In this document: in pieces, positions 22,897-36,400 of the stretch
Numbering within the stretch: the first letter of the stretch is position 1
How the letters are laid out: each line of letters begins with the position of its first letter
Assembly: GCF_036320965.1 (NCBI RefSeq)
Contig: NC_092241.1
Coordinates: 3,212,795-3,276,794 of the forward strand
DNA from: Panulirus ornatus
Taxonomy: Eukaryota; Arthropoda; Malacostraca; Decapoda; Palinuridae
Direction: 5' to 3'
DNA length: 64,000 nt
The notes under the pieces: generated by a model
Databases searched by the model: none
What the model was told of the DNA's origin: nothing
The model's input: the letters and a program-made list of their open reading frames with translations, nothing else
Translations under genes and position numbers: made by a program

Positions 22897-23317
22897 ATAC
22901 ATTTCATATTGTGGATATTGCAATAAATGATGAGAGGTGTGATCTCTTCACATGTGGTGCTTATCATGTGGAACACTGACAATATTGAAAGCTTTGTGAA
23001 TCGGTTGAGCTTATTCAATGCTAGAGTACACAAAAGTGAGGAATCATATGATGAAAAAAAAATTAGAAATGGGGTCTGTATGGTTGGAAGAAAGATTCAA
23101 AAGTTGGTTATGTTTGGCTGTAGCAGTGAGTGTTAAAGAGAACAGGAGTAACAAAGGAGTTATATTATCACAAACATAAGATACATTCTGAAGTTAAGAT
23201 TATAAACTGTATATTACTAATACGAATCCACACTGGGACCATAGACAAACAATTTAACTGGAAGAATGAAAAAAACCTTCCCCAAGTTTTCCCGTGTTTT
23301 CAAGACCTCTTCTATCT
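22897..23317. other. No gene seen
   Basis: AT-rich sequence with short frames of 69-72 codons that lack any recognisable motif or codon bias. Apart from the extra AGGTGTGA near 22935, nothing stands out. Confidence 0.5.
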
Positions 23318-23410
23318 ACCTATCAATATCTCTGATGCCTGTTCCTAACTGGAACTCTCTCAAGGAATTGGCCATGACAAAAGAGTCTCCATAACTGTGA
23401 ACTCCAATGC
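23318..23410 (-). mobile_element. Isolated family B tail relic, second
   Basis: CAATATCTCTGATGCCTGTTCC, interrupted, then GACAAAAGAGTCTCC, matches the reverse complement of the family B tail, including part of one 54-bp unit. It is diverged by many substitutions and is therefore old. Confidence 0.55.
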
Positions 23411-23544
23411 CACGCCTTAGCCTTTAGTGCTTTATCCTTAACAGGCCAGTGGTAGAGAGCAAGTGTAGTGCAGTGTTTGCAGAAGCTCCTATCAGCTATT
23501 CCTACTGACTACTTCTACCCAATGCTCTAGCCCTTTGTTCAGTG

Positions 23545-24072
23545 TTTGATCAAGTAAGTAATGAAAGGGTAAAAGAGATGTGTGAAAATAAAAAGAGTGT
23601 GGTTGAGAGAGCAGAAGAAGGTGTGTTGAAATGTTTTGGACAAAGGAGAGAATGAGTGGTAAAGGGAACAAGGAGAAGCGGGAGACCACATTGGAGGTGG
23701 AAGGATGGAGTGAAAAAGATTTTGAGCAATCGGAGCCTTAACATACAGGAGGATGAGAGGCTTGCAACAAATAAAGTGAATTGGAACGATGCGGTATACT
23801 GGGGTCGACATGCTGTCATTGGACTGAACCAGGGCATGTAAAACGTCTTAGGTAAACCATGGAAAGGTCTGTAGGGCCTGGATATGGATAGGGAGCTGTG
23901 GTTTCGGTACATTACACATGAGAGCTAGAGACTGAGCGTGAACGAATTTGGCCCTTCTTCTCTGATTTTCTGGCACTACCACGCCGAAGCAGGGTGTAGC
24001 GAAATTGTTTCCTGTGGCACCAGGAATGGATGAAGTCAAGCAAGTATGAATATGTACATGTATATGCCTGTG
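23545..24072 (+). mobile_element. LINE family A, copy A12 (C-terminal piece)
   Basis: Starts at DQVSNERVKEMCENKKSVV and covers GRPHWRWKDGVKKIL and the 3' UTR, ending in the TATATGTATATGCCTGTG stretch that here expands into (AT)n. It is more diverged than most copies (the 3' UTR reads CCACGCCGAAGCAGGG). Frames are short and broken near 23650 by loss of the HMERMSEERL segment. Confidence 0.8.

Positions 24073-24128
<56 letters not shown>
24073..24128. repeat. (AT)n microsatellite between opposed LINE tails
   Basis: A pure AT run joining the 3' UTR of A12 (plus) to the T tract of A13 (minus). Confidence 0.95.
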
Positions 24129-24144
<16 letters not shown>

Positions 24145-25085
24145 GCTTTGTCGCTGTCTCCCGCGTTTGCGAGGTAGCGCAAGGAAACAGACGAAAGAAA
24201 TGGCCCACCCACCCCCATACACATGTATATACATACGTCCACACACGCAAATATACATACCTACACAGCCTTCCATGGTTTACCCCAGACGCTTCACATG
24301 CCTTGATTCAATCCACTGACAGCACGTCAACCCCGGTATACCACATCGCTCCAATTCACTCTATTCCTTGCCCTCCTTTCACCCTCCTGCATATTCAGGC
24401 CCCGATCACACAAAATCTTTTTCACTCCATCTTTCCACCTCCAATTTGGTCTCCCTCTTCTCCTCGTTCCCTCCACCTCCGACACATATATCCTCTTGGT
24501 CAATCTTTCCTCACTCATTCTCTCCATGTGCCCAAACCATTTCAAAACACCCTCTTCTGCTCTCTCAACCACGCTCTTTTTATTTCCACACATCTCTCTT
24601 ACCCTTACGTTACTTACTCGATCAAACCACCTCACACCACACATTGTCCTCAAACATCTCATTTCCAGCACATCCATCCTCCTGCGCACAACTCTATCCA
24701 TAGCCCACGCCTCGCAACCATACAACATTGTTGGAACCACTATTCCTTCAAACATACCCATTTTTGCTTTCCGAGATAATGTTCTCGACTTCCACACATT
24801 CTTCAAGGCTCCCAGAATTTTCGCCCCCTCCCCCACCCTATGATCCACTTCCGCTTCCATGGTTACATCCGCTGCCAGATCCACTCCCAGATATCTAAAA
24901 CACTTCACATCCTCCAGTTTTTCTCCATTCAAACTCACCTCCCAATTGACTTGACCCTCAACCCTACTGTACCTAATAACCTTGCTCTTATTCACATTTA
25001 CTCTTAACTTTCTTCTTTCACACACTTTACCAAACTCAGTCACCAGCTTCTGCAGTTTCTCACATGAATCAGCCACCAGCGCTGT

Positions 25086-25088
<3 letters not shown>
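24129..25088 (-). mobile_element. LINE family A, copy A13 (deleted-3'-UTR subfamily)
   Basis: In minus sense the frame from the motif C Asp codons at about 25088 through thumb and C-terminus stays open to 24327. The 3' UTR lacks about 240 bases between GGAAAG and GCTGTGTAGGTATGTAT (near 24265), a deletion shared with A14 and A15. It ends in an A tract next to (AT)n. The 5' side is cut at TACAGCGCTGG by another (AT)n run. Confidence 0.85.

Positions 25089-25141
<53 letters not shown>
25089..25141. repeat. (AT)n microsatellite
   Basis: AT run between the truncated 5' side of A13 and the tail of non-autonomous copy 3. Confidence 0.95.
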
Positions 25142-25159
<18 letters not shown>

Positions 25160-25388
25160 TTTTCGTACTATTCGCCATTTCACGCGTTAGCGAGGTGGCG
25201 TTAAGAACAGAGGACTGGGCCTCTGAGGGAATATCCTCACCTGGCCCCCTTCTCTGTTCCTTCTTTTGGAAAATTGAAAAAAAAAAACGAGAGGGGAGGA
25301 TTTCCAGCCCCCCGCTCCCTCCCCTTTTAGTCGCCTTCTACGACACGCAGGGAATACGTGGGAAGTATTCTTAATCCCCTATCCCCAT

Positions 25389-25390
<2 letters not shown>
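25142..25390 (-). mobile_element. Non-autonomous family A-related element, copy 3
   Basis: A complete minus-orientation copy: tail T tract, GCGTTAGCGAGGTGGCG, unique middle with an A tract near 25280, and the head ending at CCCCATGGATA. It faces copy 4 head to head across an (AT)n core. Confidence 0.85.
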
Positions 25391-25860
<470 letters not shown>

Positions 25861-25882
25861 TATACACATATATATATATATG

Positions 25883-27409
25883 CGTGCATAGTGCCATTGT
25901 ACAAAGGCAAAGGGGATAAGAGTGAGTGCTCAAATTACAGAGGTATAAGTTTGTTGAGTATTCCTGATAAATTATATGGGAGGGTATTGATTGAGAGGGT
26001 GAAGGCATGTACAGAGCATCAGATTGGGGATGAGCAGTGTGGTTTCAGAAGTGGTAGAGGATGTGTGGATCAGGTGTTTGCTTTGAAGAATGTATGTGAG
26101 AAATACTTAGAAAAGCAAATGGATTTGTATGTAGCATTTATGGATCTGGAGAAGGCATATGATAGAGTTGATACAGATGCTCTGTGGAAGGTATTAAGAA
26201 TATATGGCGTGGGAGGAAAGTTGTTACAAGCAGTGAAAAGTTTTTATCGAGGATGTAAGGCATGTGTACGTGTAGGAAGAGAGGAAAGTGATTGGTTCTC
26301 AGTGAATGTAGGTTTGCGGCAGGGGTGTGTGATGTCTCCATGGTTGTTTAATTTGTTTATGGATGGGGTTGTTAGGGAGATAATGCAAGAGTTTTGGAAA
26401 GAGTGGCAAGTATGAAGTCTGTTGGGGATGAGAGAGCTTGGGAAGTGAGTCAGTTGTTTTTCGCTGATGATACAGCGCTGGTGGCTGATTCATGTGAGAA
26501 ACTGCAGAAGCTGGTGACTGAGTTTGGTAAAGTGTGTGGAAGAAGAAAGTTAAGAGTAAATGTGAATAAGAGCAAGGTTATTAGGTACAGTAGGTTGAGG
26601 GTCAAGTCAATTGGGAGGTGAGTTTGAATGGAGAAAAACTGGAGGAAGTGAAGTGTTTTAGATATCTGGAAGTGGATCTGGCAGCGGATGGAACCATGGA
26701 AGCGGAAGTGGATCATAGGGTGGGGGAGGGGGCGAAAATTCTGGGGGCCTTGAAGAATAGTGTGGAAGTCGAGAACATTATCTCGGAAAGCAAAAATGGG
26801 TATGTTTGAAGGAATAGTGGTTCCAACAATGTTGTATGGTTGCGAGGCGTGGGCTATGGATAGAGTTGTGCGCAGGAGGATGGATGTGCTGGAAATGAGA
26901 TGTTTGAGGACAATGTGTGGGTTAAGGTGGTTTGATCGAGTGAGTAACGTAAGGGTAAGAGAGATGTGTGGAAATAAAAAGAGCGTGGTTGAGAGAGCAG
27001 AAGAGGGTGTTTTGAAGTGGTTTGGGCACATGGAGAGGATGAGTGAGGAAAGATTGACCAAGAGGATATATGTGTCGGAGGTGGAGGGAGCCAGGAGAAG
27101 AGGGAGACCAAATTGGAGGTGGAAAGATGGAATGAAAAAGATTTTGTGTGATCGGGGCCTGAACATGCAGGAGGGTGAAAGGAGGGCAAGGAATAGAGTG
27201 AATTGGAGCGATGTGGTATACCGGGGTTGACGTGCTGTCAGTGGATTGAATCAAGGCATGTGAAGCGTCTGGGGTAAACCATGGAAAGCTGTGTAGGTAT
27301 GTATATTTGCGTGTGTGGACGTATGTATATACATGTGTATGGGGGGGGGGCATTTCTTCGTCTGTTTCCTTGCGCTACCTCGCAAACGCGGGAGACAGCG
27401 ACAAAGTAT

Positions 27410-27425
<16 letters not shown>
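25883..27425 (+). mobile_element. LINE family A, copy A14 (5'-truncated; tandem unit part)
   Basis: Begins at GTGCCATTGTACAAAGG in the RT. An open frame at 25891-26415 includes YVAFMDLEKAYDRVDTD and GLRQGCVMSP. A frameshift at GGGAGATAATGC (near 26378) precedes the LFFADDTALV block, and others lie near 26592 and 26758. It belongs to the subfamily with the shortened 3' UTR. It is nearly identical to 29190-30720, one period (3.3 kb) downstream. Confidence 0.9.
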
Positions 27426-27426
<1 letters not shown>

Positions 27427-27494
<68 letters not shown>

Positions 27495-27496
27495 AT
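27427..27496. repeat. (AT)n microsatellite
   Basis: AT run after the A tract of A14, with one TTAT interruption. Its counterpart one period later is 30728-30791. Confidence 0.95.
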
Positions 27497-27653
27497 GTAT
27501 AGATATATGTGTTTGTGTGTGTGTGCATGTTGATAGGTATATGTATGGATGTATATGTGTATAGGTGTGCATGGGTCATTCTTCGTCTGTTTCCTGGCGT
27601 TACCTCGCTGATGCAGGAAATGGTGATCAAGTATGATTAAAAAATAGATATAT
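27497..27653 (+). mobile_element. LINE family A tail, diverged type
   Basis: A piece of 3' UTR with the tail form CTCGCTGATGCAGGAAATGG and GATCAAGTATGATT, distinct from the GCGGGAGACAGCGACAAAG form. It lies between the (AT)n run and the start of A15. Confidence 0.75.
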
Positions 27654-30600
27654 ATGCTTGAAGAAAGGAACTTGGATGTTTTGGCTCTGAGTGAAACGAA
27701 GCTCAAGGGTAAAGAGGAAGAGTGGTTTGGGAATATCTTGGGAGCAAAGTCAGGGGTTAGTGAGAGGACAAGAGCAAGGGAAGGAGTAGCACTAATCCTG
27801 AAACAGGAGTGGTGGGAGTATGTAATAGAGTATAAGAAAGTAAACTCTAGATTGTTATGGGTAAAACTGAAAGTGGATGGAGAGAGATGGGTGATTATTG
27901 GTGCATATGCACCTGTGCATGAGAAGAAAATCATGAAAGACAAGTGTTTTGGGAGCAGCTGAGTAAGTGTGTTTGTAATTTTGATGCACGAGACCAGTTT
28001 ATAGTAATGGGTGATTTGAATGCAAATGTGAGTAAAGTGGCCGCTGAGGGAGTAATTGGTGTAACTGGGGTGTTCAGTGTTGTAAATGGAAATGGTGAAG
28101 AGCTTGTAGATTTATGTGCTGAAAAAGGACTGGTGATTGGGAATACCTGGTTTAAAAAGAGAAATATACATAAGTATACGTATGTAAGTAGGAGAGATGG
28201 CCAGAGAGCGTTATTGGATTATGTGTTAATTGACAGACGCGCAAAAGAGAGACATTTGGATATTAATGTGCTGAGAAGTGCAAGTGGAGGGATGTCTGAT
28301 CATTATCTTGTGGAGGCGAAGGTGAAGATTTGTAGAGGTTTTCAGAAAAGAAGAGAGAATGTTGGGGTGAAGAGAGTGGTGAGAGTACGTGAGCTTGGGA
28401 AGGAGACTTGTGTGAGGAAGTACCAGGAGAGACTGAGTAAAGAATGGAAAAAGGTGAGAACAAAGGAGGTAAGGGGAGTGGGGGAGGAATGGGATGGATT
28501 TAGGGAAGCAGTGATGGCTTACGCAAAAGATGCTTGTGGCATGAGAAGCGTGGGAGGTGGGCAGATTAGAAAGGGTAGTGAGTGGTGGGATGAAGAAGTA
28601 AGATTATTAGTGAGAGAGAAGAGAGAGGCATTTGGACGATTTTTGCAGGGAAATAATGCAAATGACTGGGAGATGTATAAAAGAAAGAGGCAGGAGGTCA
28701 AGAGAAAGGTGCAACAGGTGAAAAGGAGGGCAAATGAGAGTTAAGGTGAGAGAGTATCATTAACTTTTAGGGAAAATAAAAAGATGTTTTGGAAAGAGGT
28801 AAATGAAGTGCATAAGACAAGGGAACAAATGGCAACTTCAGTGAAGGGGGCTAATGGGGAGGTGATAACGAGTAGTGGTGATGTGAGAGGGAGATGGAAT
28901 GAATATTTTGAAGGTTTGTTCAATGTGTTTGATGATAGAGTGGCAGGTATAGGGTGTTTTGGTCGAGGTGGTGTGCAAAGTGAGAGGGTTAGGGAGAATG
29001 ATTTGGTAAACAGAGAAGAGGTAGTAAAAGCTTTGCGGAAGATGAAAGCCGGCAAGGCAGCAGGTTTGGATGGTATTGCAGTGGAATTTATTAAAAAAGG
29101 GGGTGACTGTATTATTGACTGGTTGGTAATGTTATTTGATGTATGTATGATTCATGGTGAGGTGCCTGAGGATTGGCGGAATGCTTGCATAGTGCCATTG
29201 TACAAAGGCAAAGGGGATAAGAGTGAGTGCTCAAATTACAGAGGTATAAGTTTGTTGAGTATTCCTGATAAATTATATGGGAGGGTATTGATTGAGAGGG
29301 TGAAGGCATGTACAGAGCATCAGATTGGGGAAGAGCAGTGTGGTTTCAGAAGTGGTAGAGGATGTGTGGATCAGGTGTTTGCTTTGAAGAATGTATGTGA
29401 GAAATACTTAGAAAAGCAAATGGATTTGTATGTAGCATTTATGGATCTGGAGAAGGCATATGATAGAGTTGATACAGATGCTCTGTGGAAGGTATTAAGA
29501 ATATATGGCGTGGGAGGAAAGTTGTTAGAAGCAGTGAAAAGTTTTTATCGAGGATGTAAGGCATGTGTACGTGTAGGAAGAGAGGAAAGTGATTGGTTCT
29601 CAGTGAATGTAGGTTTGCGGCAGGGGTGTGTGATGTCTCCATGGTTGTTTAATTTGTTTATGGATGGGGTTGTTAGGGAGATAATGCAAGAGTTTTGGAA
29701 AGAGGGGCAAGTATGAAGTCTGTTGGGGATGAGAGAGCTTGGGAAGTGAGTCAGTTGTTGTTCGCTGATGATACAGCGCTGGTGGCTGATTCATGTGAGA
29801 AACTGCAGAAGCTGGTGACTGAGTTTGGTAAAGTGTGTGGAAGAAGAAAGTTAAGAGTAAATGTGAATAAGAGCAAGGTTATTAGGTACAGTAGGGTTGA
29901 GGGTCAAGTCAATTGGGAGGTGAGTTTGAATGGAGAAAAACTGGAGGAAGTGAAGTGTTTTAGATATCTGGAGTGGATCTGGCAGCGGATGGAACCATGG
30001 AAGCGGAAGTGGATCATAGGGTGGGGGAGGGGGCGAAAATTCTGGGGGCCTTGAAGAATGTGTGGAAGTCGAGAACATTATCTCGGAAAGCAAAAATGGG
30101 TATGTTTGAAGGAATAGTGGTTCCAACAATGTTGTATGGTTGCGAGGCGTGGGCTATGGATAGAGTTGTGCGCAGGAGGATGGATGTGCTGGAAATGAGA
30201 TGTTTGAGGACAATGTGTGGGTTAGGTGGTTTGATCGAGTGAGTAACGTAAGGGTAAGAGAGATGTGTGGAAATAAAAAGAGCGTGGTTGAGAGAGCAGA
30301 AGAGGGTGTTTTGAAGTGGTTTGGGCACATGGAGAGGATGAGTGAGGAAAGATTGACCAAGAGGATATATGTGTCGGAGGTGGAGGGAGCCAGGAGAAGA
30401 GGGAGACCAAATTGGAGGTGGAAAGATGGAGTGAAAAAGATTTTGTGTGATCGGGGCCTGAACATGCACGAGGGTGAAAAGAGGGCAAGGAATAGAGTGA
30501 ATTGGAGCGATGTGGTATACCGGGGTTGACGTGCTGTCAGTGGATTGAATCAAGGCATGTGAAGCGTCTGGGGTAAACCATGGAAAGCTGTGTAGGTATG

Positions 30601-30711
30601 TATATTTGCGTGTGTGGACGTATGTATATACATGTGTATGGGGGGGTGGGCCATTTCTCTCGTCTGTTTCCTTGCGCTACCTCGCAAACGCGGGAGACAG
30701 CGACAAAGTAT

Positions 30712-30722
<11 letters not shown>
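27654..30722 (+). mobile_element. LINE family A, copy A15 (near-complete ORF region)
   Basis: Starts at the codons for EERNLDVLALSETK, so the 5' UTR and about 40 N-terminal residues are missing. Endonuclease blocks 27654-27962 and 27944-28744 overlap across a frameshift near 27955. They contain GDLNA, LLDYVLID and SDHYLVEA. A TAA near 28742 interrupts the linker. RT follows at 28784-29716, then blocks at 29695-30054 (FADD intact), 29973-30242 and 30200-30529, then the shortened 3' UTR. It is the middle part of the 3.3-kb tandem array. Confidence 0.9.
28784..29716 (+). pseudogene. Reverse transcriptase block of LINE copy A15
   Basis: A 310-residue frame covering RT fingers and palm. LDGIAVEFI is near residue 94, VPLYKGKGDKSECSNYRGIS near 137, FRSGRGCVDQ near 188, motif A FMDLEKAYDRV at 219-229 and motif B GLRQGCVMSP at 277-286. 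The frame is lost at GGGAGATAATGC just after motif B, and motif C (FADD) resumes in the next frame from 29695. The same frameshift occurs in A14, so it predates their duplication. Confidence 0.85.

Positions 30723-30727
<5 letters not shown>

Positions 30728-30791
<64 letters not shown>
30728..30791. repeat. (AT)n microsatellite
   Basis: Counterpart of 27427-27496 in the second tandem unit, without the TTAT interruption. Confidence 0.95.
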
Positions 30792-30796
<5 letters not shown>

Positions 30797-30949
30797 AGAT
30801 ATATGTGTTTGTGTGTGTGTGCATGTTGATAGGTATATGTAAGGATGTATATGTGTATAGGTGTGCATGGGTCATTCTTCGTCTGTTTCCTGGCGTTACC
30901 TCGCTGATGCAGGAAATGGTGATCAAGTATGATTAAAAAATAGATATAT
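30792..30949 (+). mobile_element. LINE family A tail, diverged type (second unit)
   Basis: Nearly identical to 27497-27653, including the CTCGCTGATGCAGGAAATGG tail and the AAAAAATAGATATATATG junction with the next copy. Confidence 0.75.
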
Positions 30950-33422
30950 ATGTTTGAAGAAAGGAACTTGGATGTTTTGGCTCTGAGTGAAACGAAGCTC
31001 AAGGGTAAAGGGGAAGAGTGGTTTGGGAATATCTTGGGAGCAAAGTCAGGGGTTAGTGAGAGGACAAGAGCAAGGGAAGGAGTAGCACTAATCCTGAAAC
31101 AGGAGTGGTGGGAGTATGTAATAGAGTATAAGAAAGTAAACTCTAGATTGATATGGGTAAAACTGAAAGTGGATGGAGAGAGATGGGTGATTATTGGTGC
31201 ATATGCACCTGTGCATGAGAAGAAAATCATGAAAGACAAGTGTTTTGGGAGCAGCTGAGTAAGTGTGTTTGTAATTTTGATGCACGAGACCAGTTTATAG
31301 TAATGGGTGATTTGAATGCAAATGTGAGTAAAGTGGCCGCTGAGGGAGTAATTGGTGTACATGGGGTGTTCAGTGTTGTAAATGGAAATGGTGAAGAGCT
31401 TGTAGATTTATGTGCTGAAAAAGGACTGGTGATTGGGAATACCTGGTTTAAAAAGAGAAATATACATAAGTATACGTATGTAAGTAGGAGAGATGGCCAG
31501 AGAGCGTTATTGGATTATGTGTTAATTGACAGACGCGCAAAAGAGAGACATTTGGATATTAATGTGCTGAGAGGTGCAACTGGAGGGATGTCTGATCATT
31601 ATCTTGTGGAGGCGAAGGTGAAGATTTGTAGAGGTTTCAGAAAAGAAGAGAGAATGTTGGGGTGAAGAGAGTGGTGAGAGTACGTGAGCTTGGGAAGGAG
31701 ACTTGTGTGAGGAAGTACCAGGAGAGACTGAGTAAAGAATGGAAAAAGGTGAGAACAAAGGAGGTAAGGGGAGTGGGGGAGGAATGGGATGTATTTAGGG
31801 AAGCAGTGATGGCTTACGCAAAAGATGCTTGTGGCATGAGAAGCGTGGGAGGTGGGCAGATTAGAAAGGGTAGTGAGTGGTGGGATGAAGAAGTAAGATT
31901 ATTAGTGAGAGAGAAGAGAGAGGCATTTGGACGATTTTTGCAGGGAAATAATGCAAATGACTGGGAGATGTATAAAAGAAAGAGGCAGGAGGTCAAGAGA
32001 AAGGTGCAAGAGGTGAAAAGGAGGGCAAATGAGAGTTAAGGTGAGAGAGTATCATTAACTTTTAGGGAAAATAAAAAGATGTTTTGGAAAGAGGTAAATG
32101 AAGTGCATAAGACAAGGGAACAAATGGCAACTTCAGTGAAGGGGGCTAATGGGGAGGTGATAACGAGTAGTGGTGATGTGAGAGGGAGATGGAATGAATA
32201 TTTTGAAGGTTTGTTCGATGTGTTTGATGATAGAGTGGCAGGTATAGGGTGTTTTGGTCGAGGTGGTGTGCAAAGTGAGAGGGTTAGGGAGAATGATTTG
32301 GTAAACAGAGAAGAGGTAGTAAAAGCTTTGCGGAAGATGAAAGCCGGCAAGGCAGCAGGTTTGGATGGTATTGCAGTGGAATTTATTAAAAAAGGGGGTG
32401 ACTGTATTATTGACTGGTTGGTAATGTTATTTGATGTATGTATGATTCATGGTGAGGTGCCTGAGGATTGGCGGAATGCTTGCATAGTGCCATTGACAAA
32501 GGCATAGGGGATAAAAGTAAGTGCTCAAATTACAGAGGTATAAGCTTGTTGAGTATTCCTGAGAAATTATATGGGAGGTTATTGGCTGAGAGGGTGTAGG
32601 CATGTACAGAGCATCAGATTGGGTAAGAGCAGTGTGGTTTTAGAAGTGGTAGAGGATGTGTGGATCAGGTGTTTGCTTTGAAGAATTTATGCGAGAAATA
32701 ATTAGAAAAGCAAATGGATTTTTATGCAGCATTTATGGATCTGGAGACGGCATATGATAAGAGTTGATAGAGATGCTCTGTAGAAGGTATTAAGAATATA
32801 TGATGTAGGGGCAAGTGTTAGAAGCAGTGAAAAGTTTTTATCGAGGATGTAAGGCATGTGTACGTGTAGGAAGAGAGGAAAGTGATTGGTTCTCAGTGAA
32901 TGTTGGTTTGCGGCAGGGGTGTGTGATGTCTCCATGGTTGTTTAGCTTGTTTATAGATGGGGTTGTTAGGTACGTGAATGCAAGAGTTTTGGAAAGAGGG
33001 GCAAGTATGCAGTCTGTTGTGTATGAGAGAGCTTGGGAAGTGAGTCACTTGTTGTTCGCTGATGATACTGTGCTGGTGGCTTATTCGTGTGAGAAACTGC
33101 CGAAGCTGGTGACTGAGTTTGGTAAAGTGTGGGAAAGAAGAAAGCTGAGAGTAAATGTGAATAAGAGCAAGGTACAGTAGGGTTGAGGGACAAGTCAATC
33201 GGGAGGTAAGTTTGAATGGAGAAACACTGGAGGAAGTGAAGTGTTTTAGATATCTGGGAATGATTTGGCAGTGGATGGAACCATGGAAGCGGAATGAATC
33301 ATAGGGTGGGGGAGGGGACGAAAGTTCTGGGAGCATTGAAGAATGTGTGGAAGTTGAGAACATTATCTCGGAAAGCAAAAATGGATATGTTTGGAGGAAT
33401 AGTGATTCCAACAATGTTATAT
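30950..33422 (+). mobile_element. LINE family A, copy A16 (two-part copy)
   Basis: From 30950 to about 32495 it repeats A15 almost exactly (endonuclease, linker, RT start up to ACIVPL). From about 32496 on it is clearly more diverged: loss of a base in the YKGKG codons, stop codons in RT, FIDG for FMDG, and a deletion near 33173. That part is the older resident copy onto which the duplication ended. It stops in PTMLY at 33422, where a minus-strand copy begins. Confidence 0.85.
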
Positions 33423-36400
33423 ATTCACACAGACATATACATATATACACATGTACATAATTCATACTGTCTGCCTTTATTCATTCCCATCGCCACCCCG
33501 CCACACATGAAAATAACAACCCCCTCCCCCTGCATGTGCGTGGGGTAGCGCTAGGAAAAAGCAACAAAGGCCACATTCGTTCACACTCAGTCTTTAGTTG
33601 TCATGTAATAATGCACCGAAACCACAGCTCCCTTTCCACATCCAGGCCCCACAAAACTTTCCTTGGTTTACCCCAGACGCTTCACATGCCCTGGTTCAAT
33701 CCATTGACAGCACGTCGACCCCGGTATACCACATCGTTCCAATTCGCTCTATTCCTTGCATGCCTTTCACCTTCCTGCATGTTCCGGCCCCGAACACTCA
33801 AAATCTTTTTCACTCCATCTTTCCACCTCCAATTTGGTCTCTCACTTCTCCTTGTTCCCTCCACCTCTGACACATACATCCTCTTGGTCAGTCTTTCCTC
33901 ACTCATTCTCTCTATGTGACCAAACCATTTTATTACACCCTCTTCTGCTCTCTCAACCACACTCTATTTAATACCACACATCTCTCTTACCCTATCATCT
34001 CTTATTCGATCAAACCACCTCACACCACATATTGTCCTCAAACATCTCATTTCCAGCACATCCACGCTCCTCCGTACAACTCTATAGCCCACGCCTCGCA
34101 ACCATATAACATTCTTGGAACCACTATTCCTTCAGACATACCCAATTTTGCTTTCCGAGATAATGTTATCGACTTCGACACATTCTTCAACGCTCCAGAA
34201 CTTTCGCCCTCTCCCCCACCCTATTATTCACTTCCGCTTCCATGGTTCCATCGGCTGCCAAATACACTCCCAGATATCTAAAAAACTTCACTTCCTCCAG
34301 TTTTTCTCCATTCAAACTTACCTCCCAATTGACTTGTCCCTCAACCCTACTGTACCTAATAACCTTGCTCTTATTCACATTTACTCTCAGCTTTCTCATT
34401 TCACACATTTTACCAAACTCAGTCACCAGCTTCTGCAGTTTCTCACATGAATCAGCCACCAGCGATGTATCATCAGCGAACAGCAACTGACTCACTCCAC
34501 AAGCTCTCTCATCCACCACATACTGCATACTTGCCTCTCTTTCCAAAACTCTTGCATTTACCTCCCTAACAATCCCATCCATAAAAAAATTAAACATCCA
34601 TGGAGACATCACACACCCCTGCCGCAAACCAACATTTACTGAGAACCAATCACTTTCCCCTCTTTCTACATGTACACATGCCTTACATCCTCGATAAAAA
34701 CTTTTCACGGCTTCTAACAACTTGCCTCCCACACCATATATTCTTAATAACTTCCACAGAGCATCTCTATGAACTCTGTTATATGCCTTCTCCAGATCCA
34801 TAAATGCTACATACAAATCCATTTGCTTTTCTAAGTATTTCTCACATACATTCTTCAGAGCAAATACCTGATCCACACATCCTCTACCACTTCTGAAACC
34901 ACTCTGTTCTTCCCCAATCTGATGCTCTGTACATGCCTTCACCCTCTCAGTCAATACCCTCCCATATAATTTCTCAGGAATACTCACCAAACTTATACCT
35001 CTGTAACTTGAGCACTCACTTTTATGCCCTTTGCCTTTGTATAATGGCACTATGCACGCATTCCGCCAATCCTCAGGCACCTCACCATAAGTCATACATA
35101 CACCAAATAACCTTACCAACCAGTCAACAGTACAGTCACCCCCTTTTTTAATAAATTTCACTGCAATGCCATCCAAACCCGCTGCCTTGCCGGCTTTCAT
35201 GGTTCCGCAAAGCTTTTACTACCTCTTCTCTATTTACTAAATCATTCTCCCTAACCCTCTCACTTTGCACACAACCTCGACCAAAACACCCTATATCTGC
35301 CACTCTATCATCAAACACATTTAGCAAACCTTCAAAATACTCACTCCGTCTCCTCACATCACCATTACTTGTTATCACCTCTCCATTAGCCCCCTTCACC
35401 GAAGTTCCCATTTGTTCCCTGTCTTATGCACTTTATTTACCTTTTTCCAAGACATCTTTTTATTCTCCTTAAGATTCAATGATACTCTCTCACCCCAACT
35501 CTCATTTGCCCTCTTTATCACCTCTTGCACCTTTCTCTTGACCTCCTACCTCTTTCTTTTATACATCTCCCAGTCATTTGCATTATTTCCTTGCAAAAAT
35601 CGTCCAAATGCCTCTCTCTTCTCTTTCACTAATAGTCTTACATCTTCATCCCACCACTCACTACCCTTTCTAATCTGCCCACCTCCCATGTTTCTCATAC
35701 AACAAGCATCTTTTGCGCAATCCATCACTGCTTCCTTAAATACATCCCATTCCTCCCCCACCCCCCTTACCTCCTTTGTTCTCACCTTTTTCCATTCTTT
35801 ACTCAGTCTCTCCTGGTACTTCCTCACACAAGTCTCCTTCCCAAGCTCACTTACTCTCACCACTCTTTTCACCCCAAGATTCTCTCTTCTTTTCTGAAAG
35901 CCTCTACAGATCTTCACCTTCGCCTCCACAAGATAATGATCAGACATCCCTCCAGTTGCACCTCTCAGCACATTATATCCAAAAGTCTCTCTTTCACGTG
36001 CCTATCAATTAATACGTAATCCAATAACGCTCTGGCCATCTCTCCTACTTACATACATATACTTATGTATATCTCTCATTTTAAACCAGATATTCCCAAT
36101 CAGTCCTTTTTCAACACATAAATCTACAAGCTCTTCACCATTTCCATTTATAACACTGAATATCCCATGTACACCAATTTTTCCCTCAACTGCCACATTA
36201 CTCACCTTTGCATTGAAATCACCCATCACTATAATAACCTGGTCTCGAGCATCAAAACTACTAACACACTCACTCATCTGCTGCCAGAACACTTGCCTCT
36301 CATGATCTTTCTTCTCATGCACAGGTGCATATGCACCAATAATCACCCATCTCTCTCCATCCACTTTCAGTTTTACCCATATCAATCTAGAGTTTACTTT

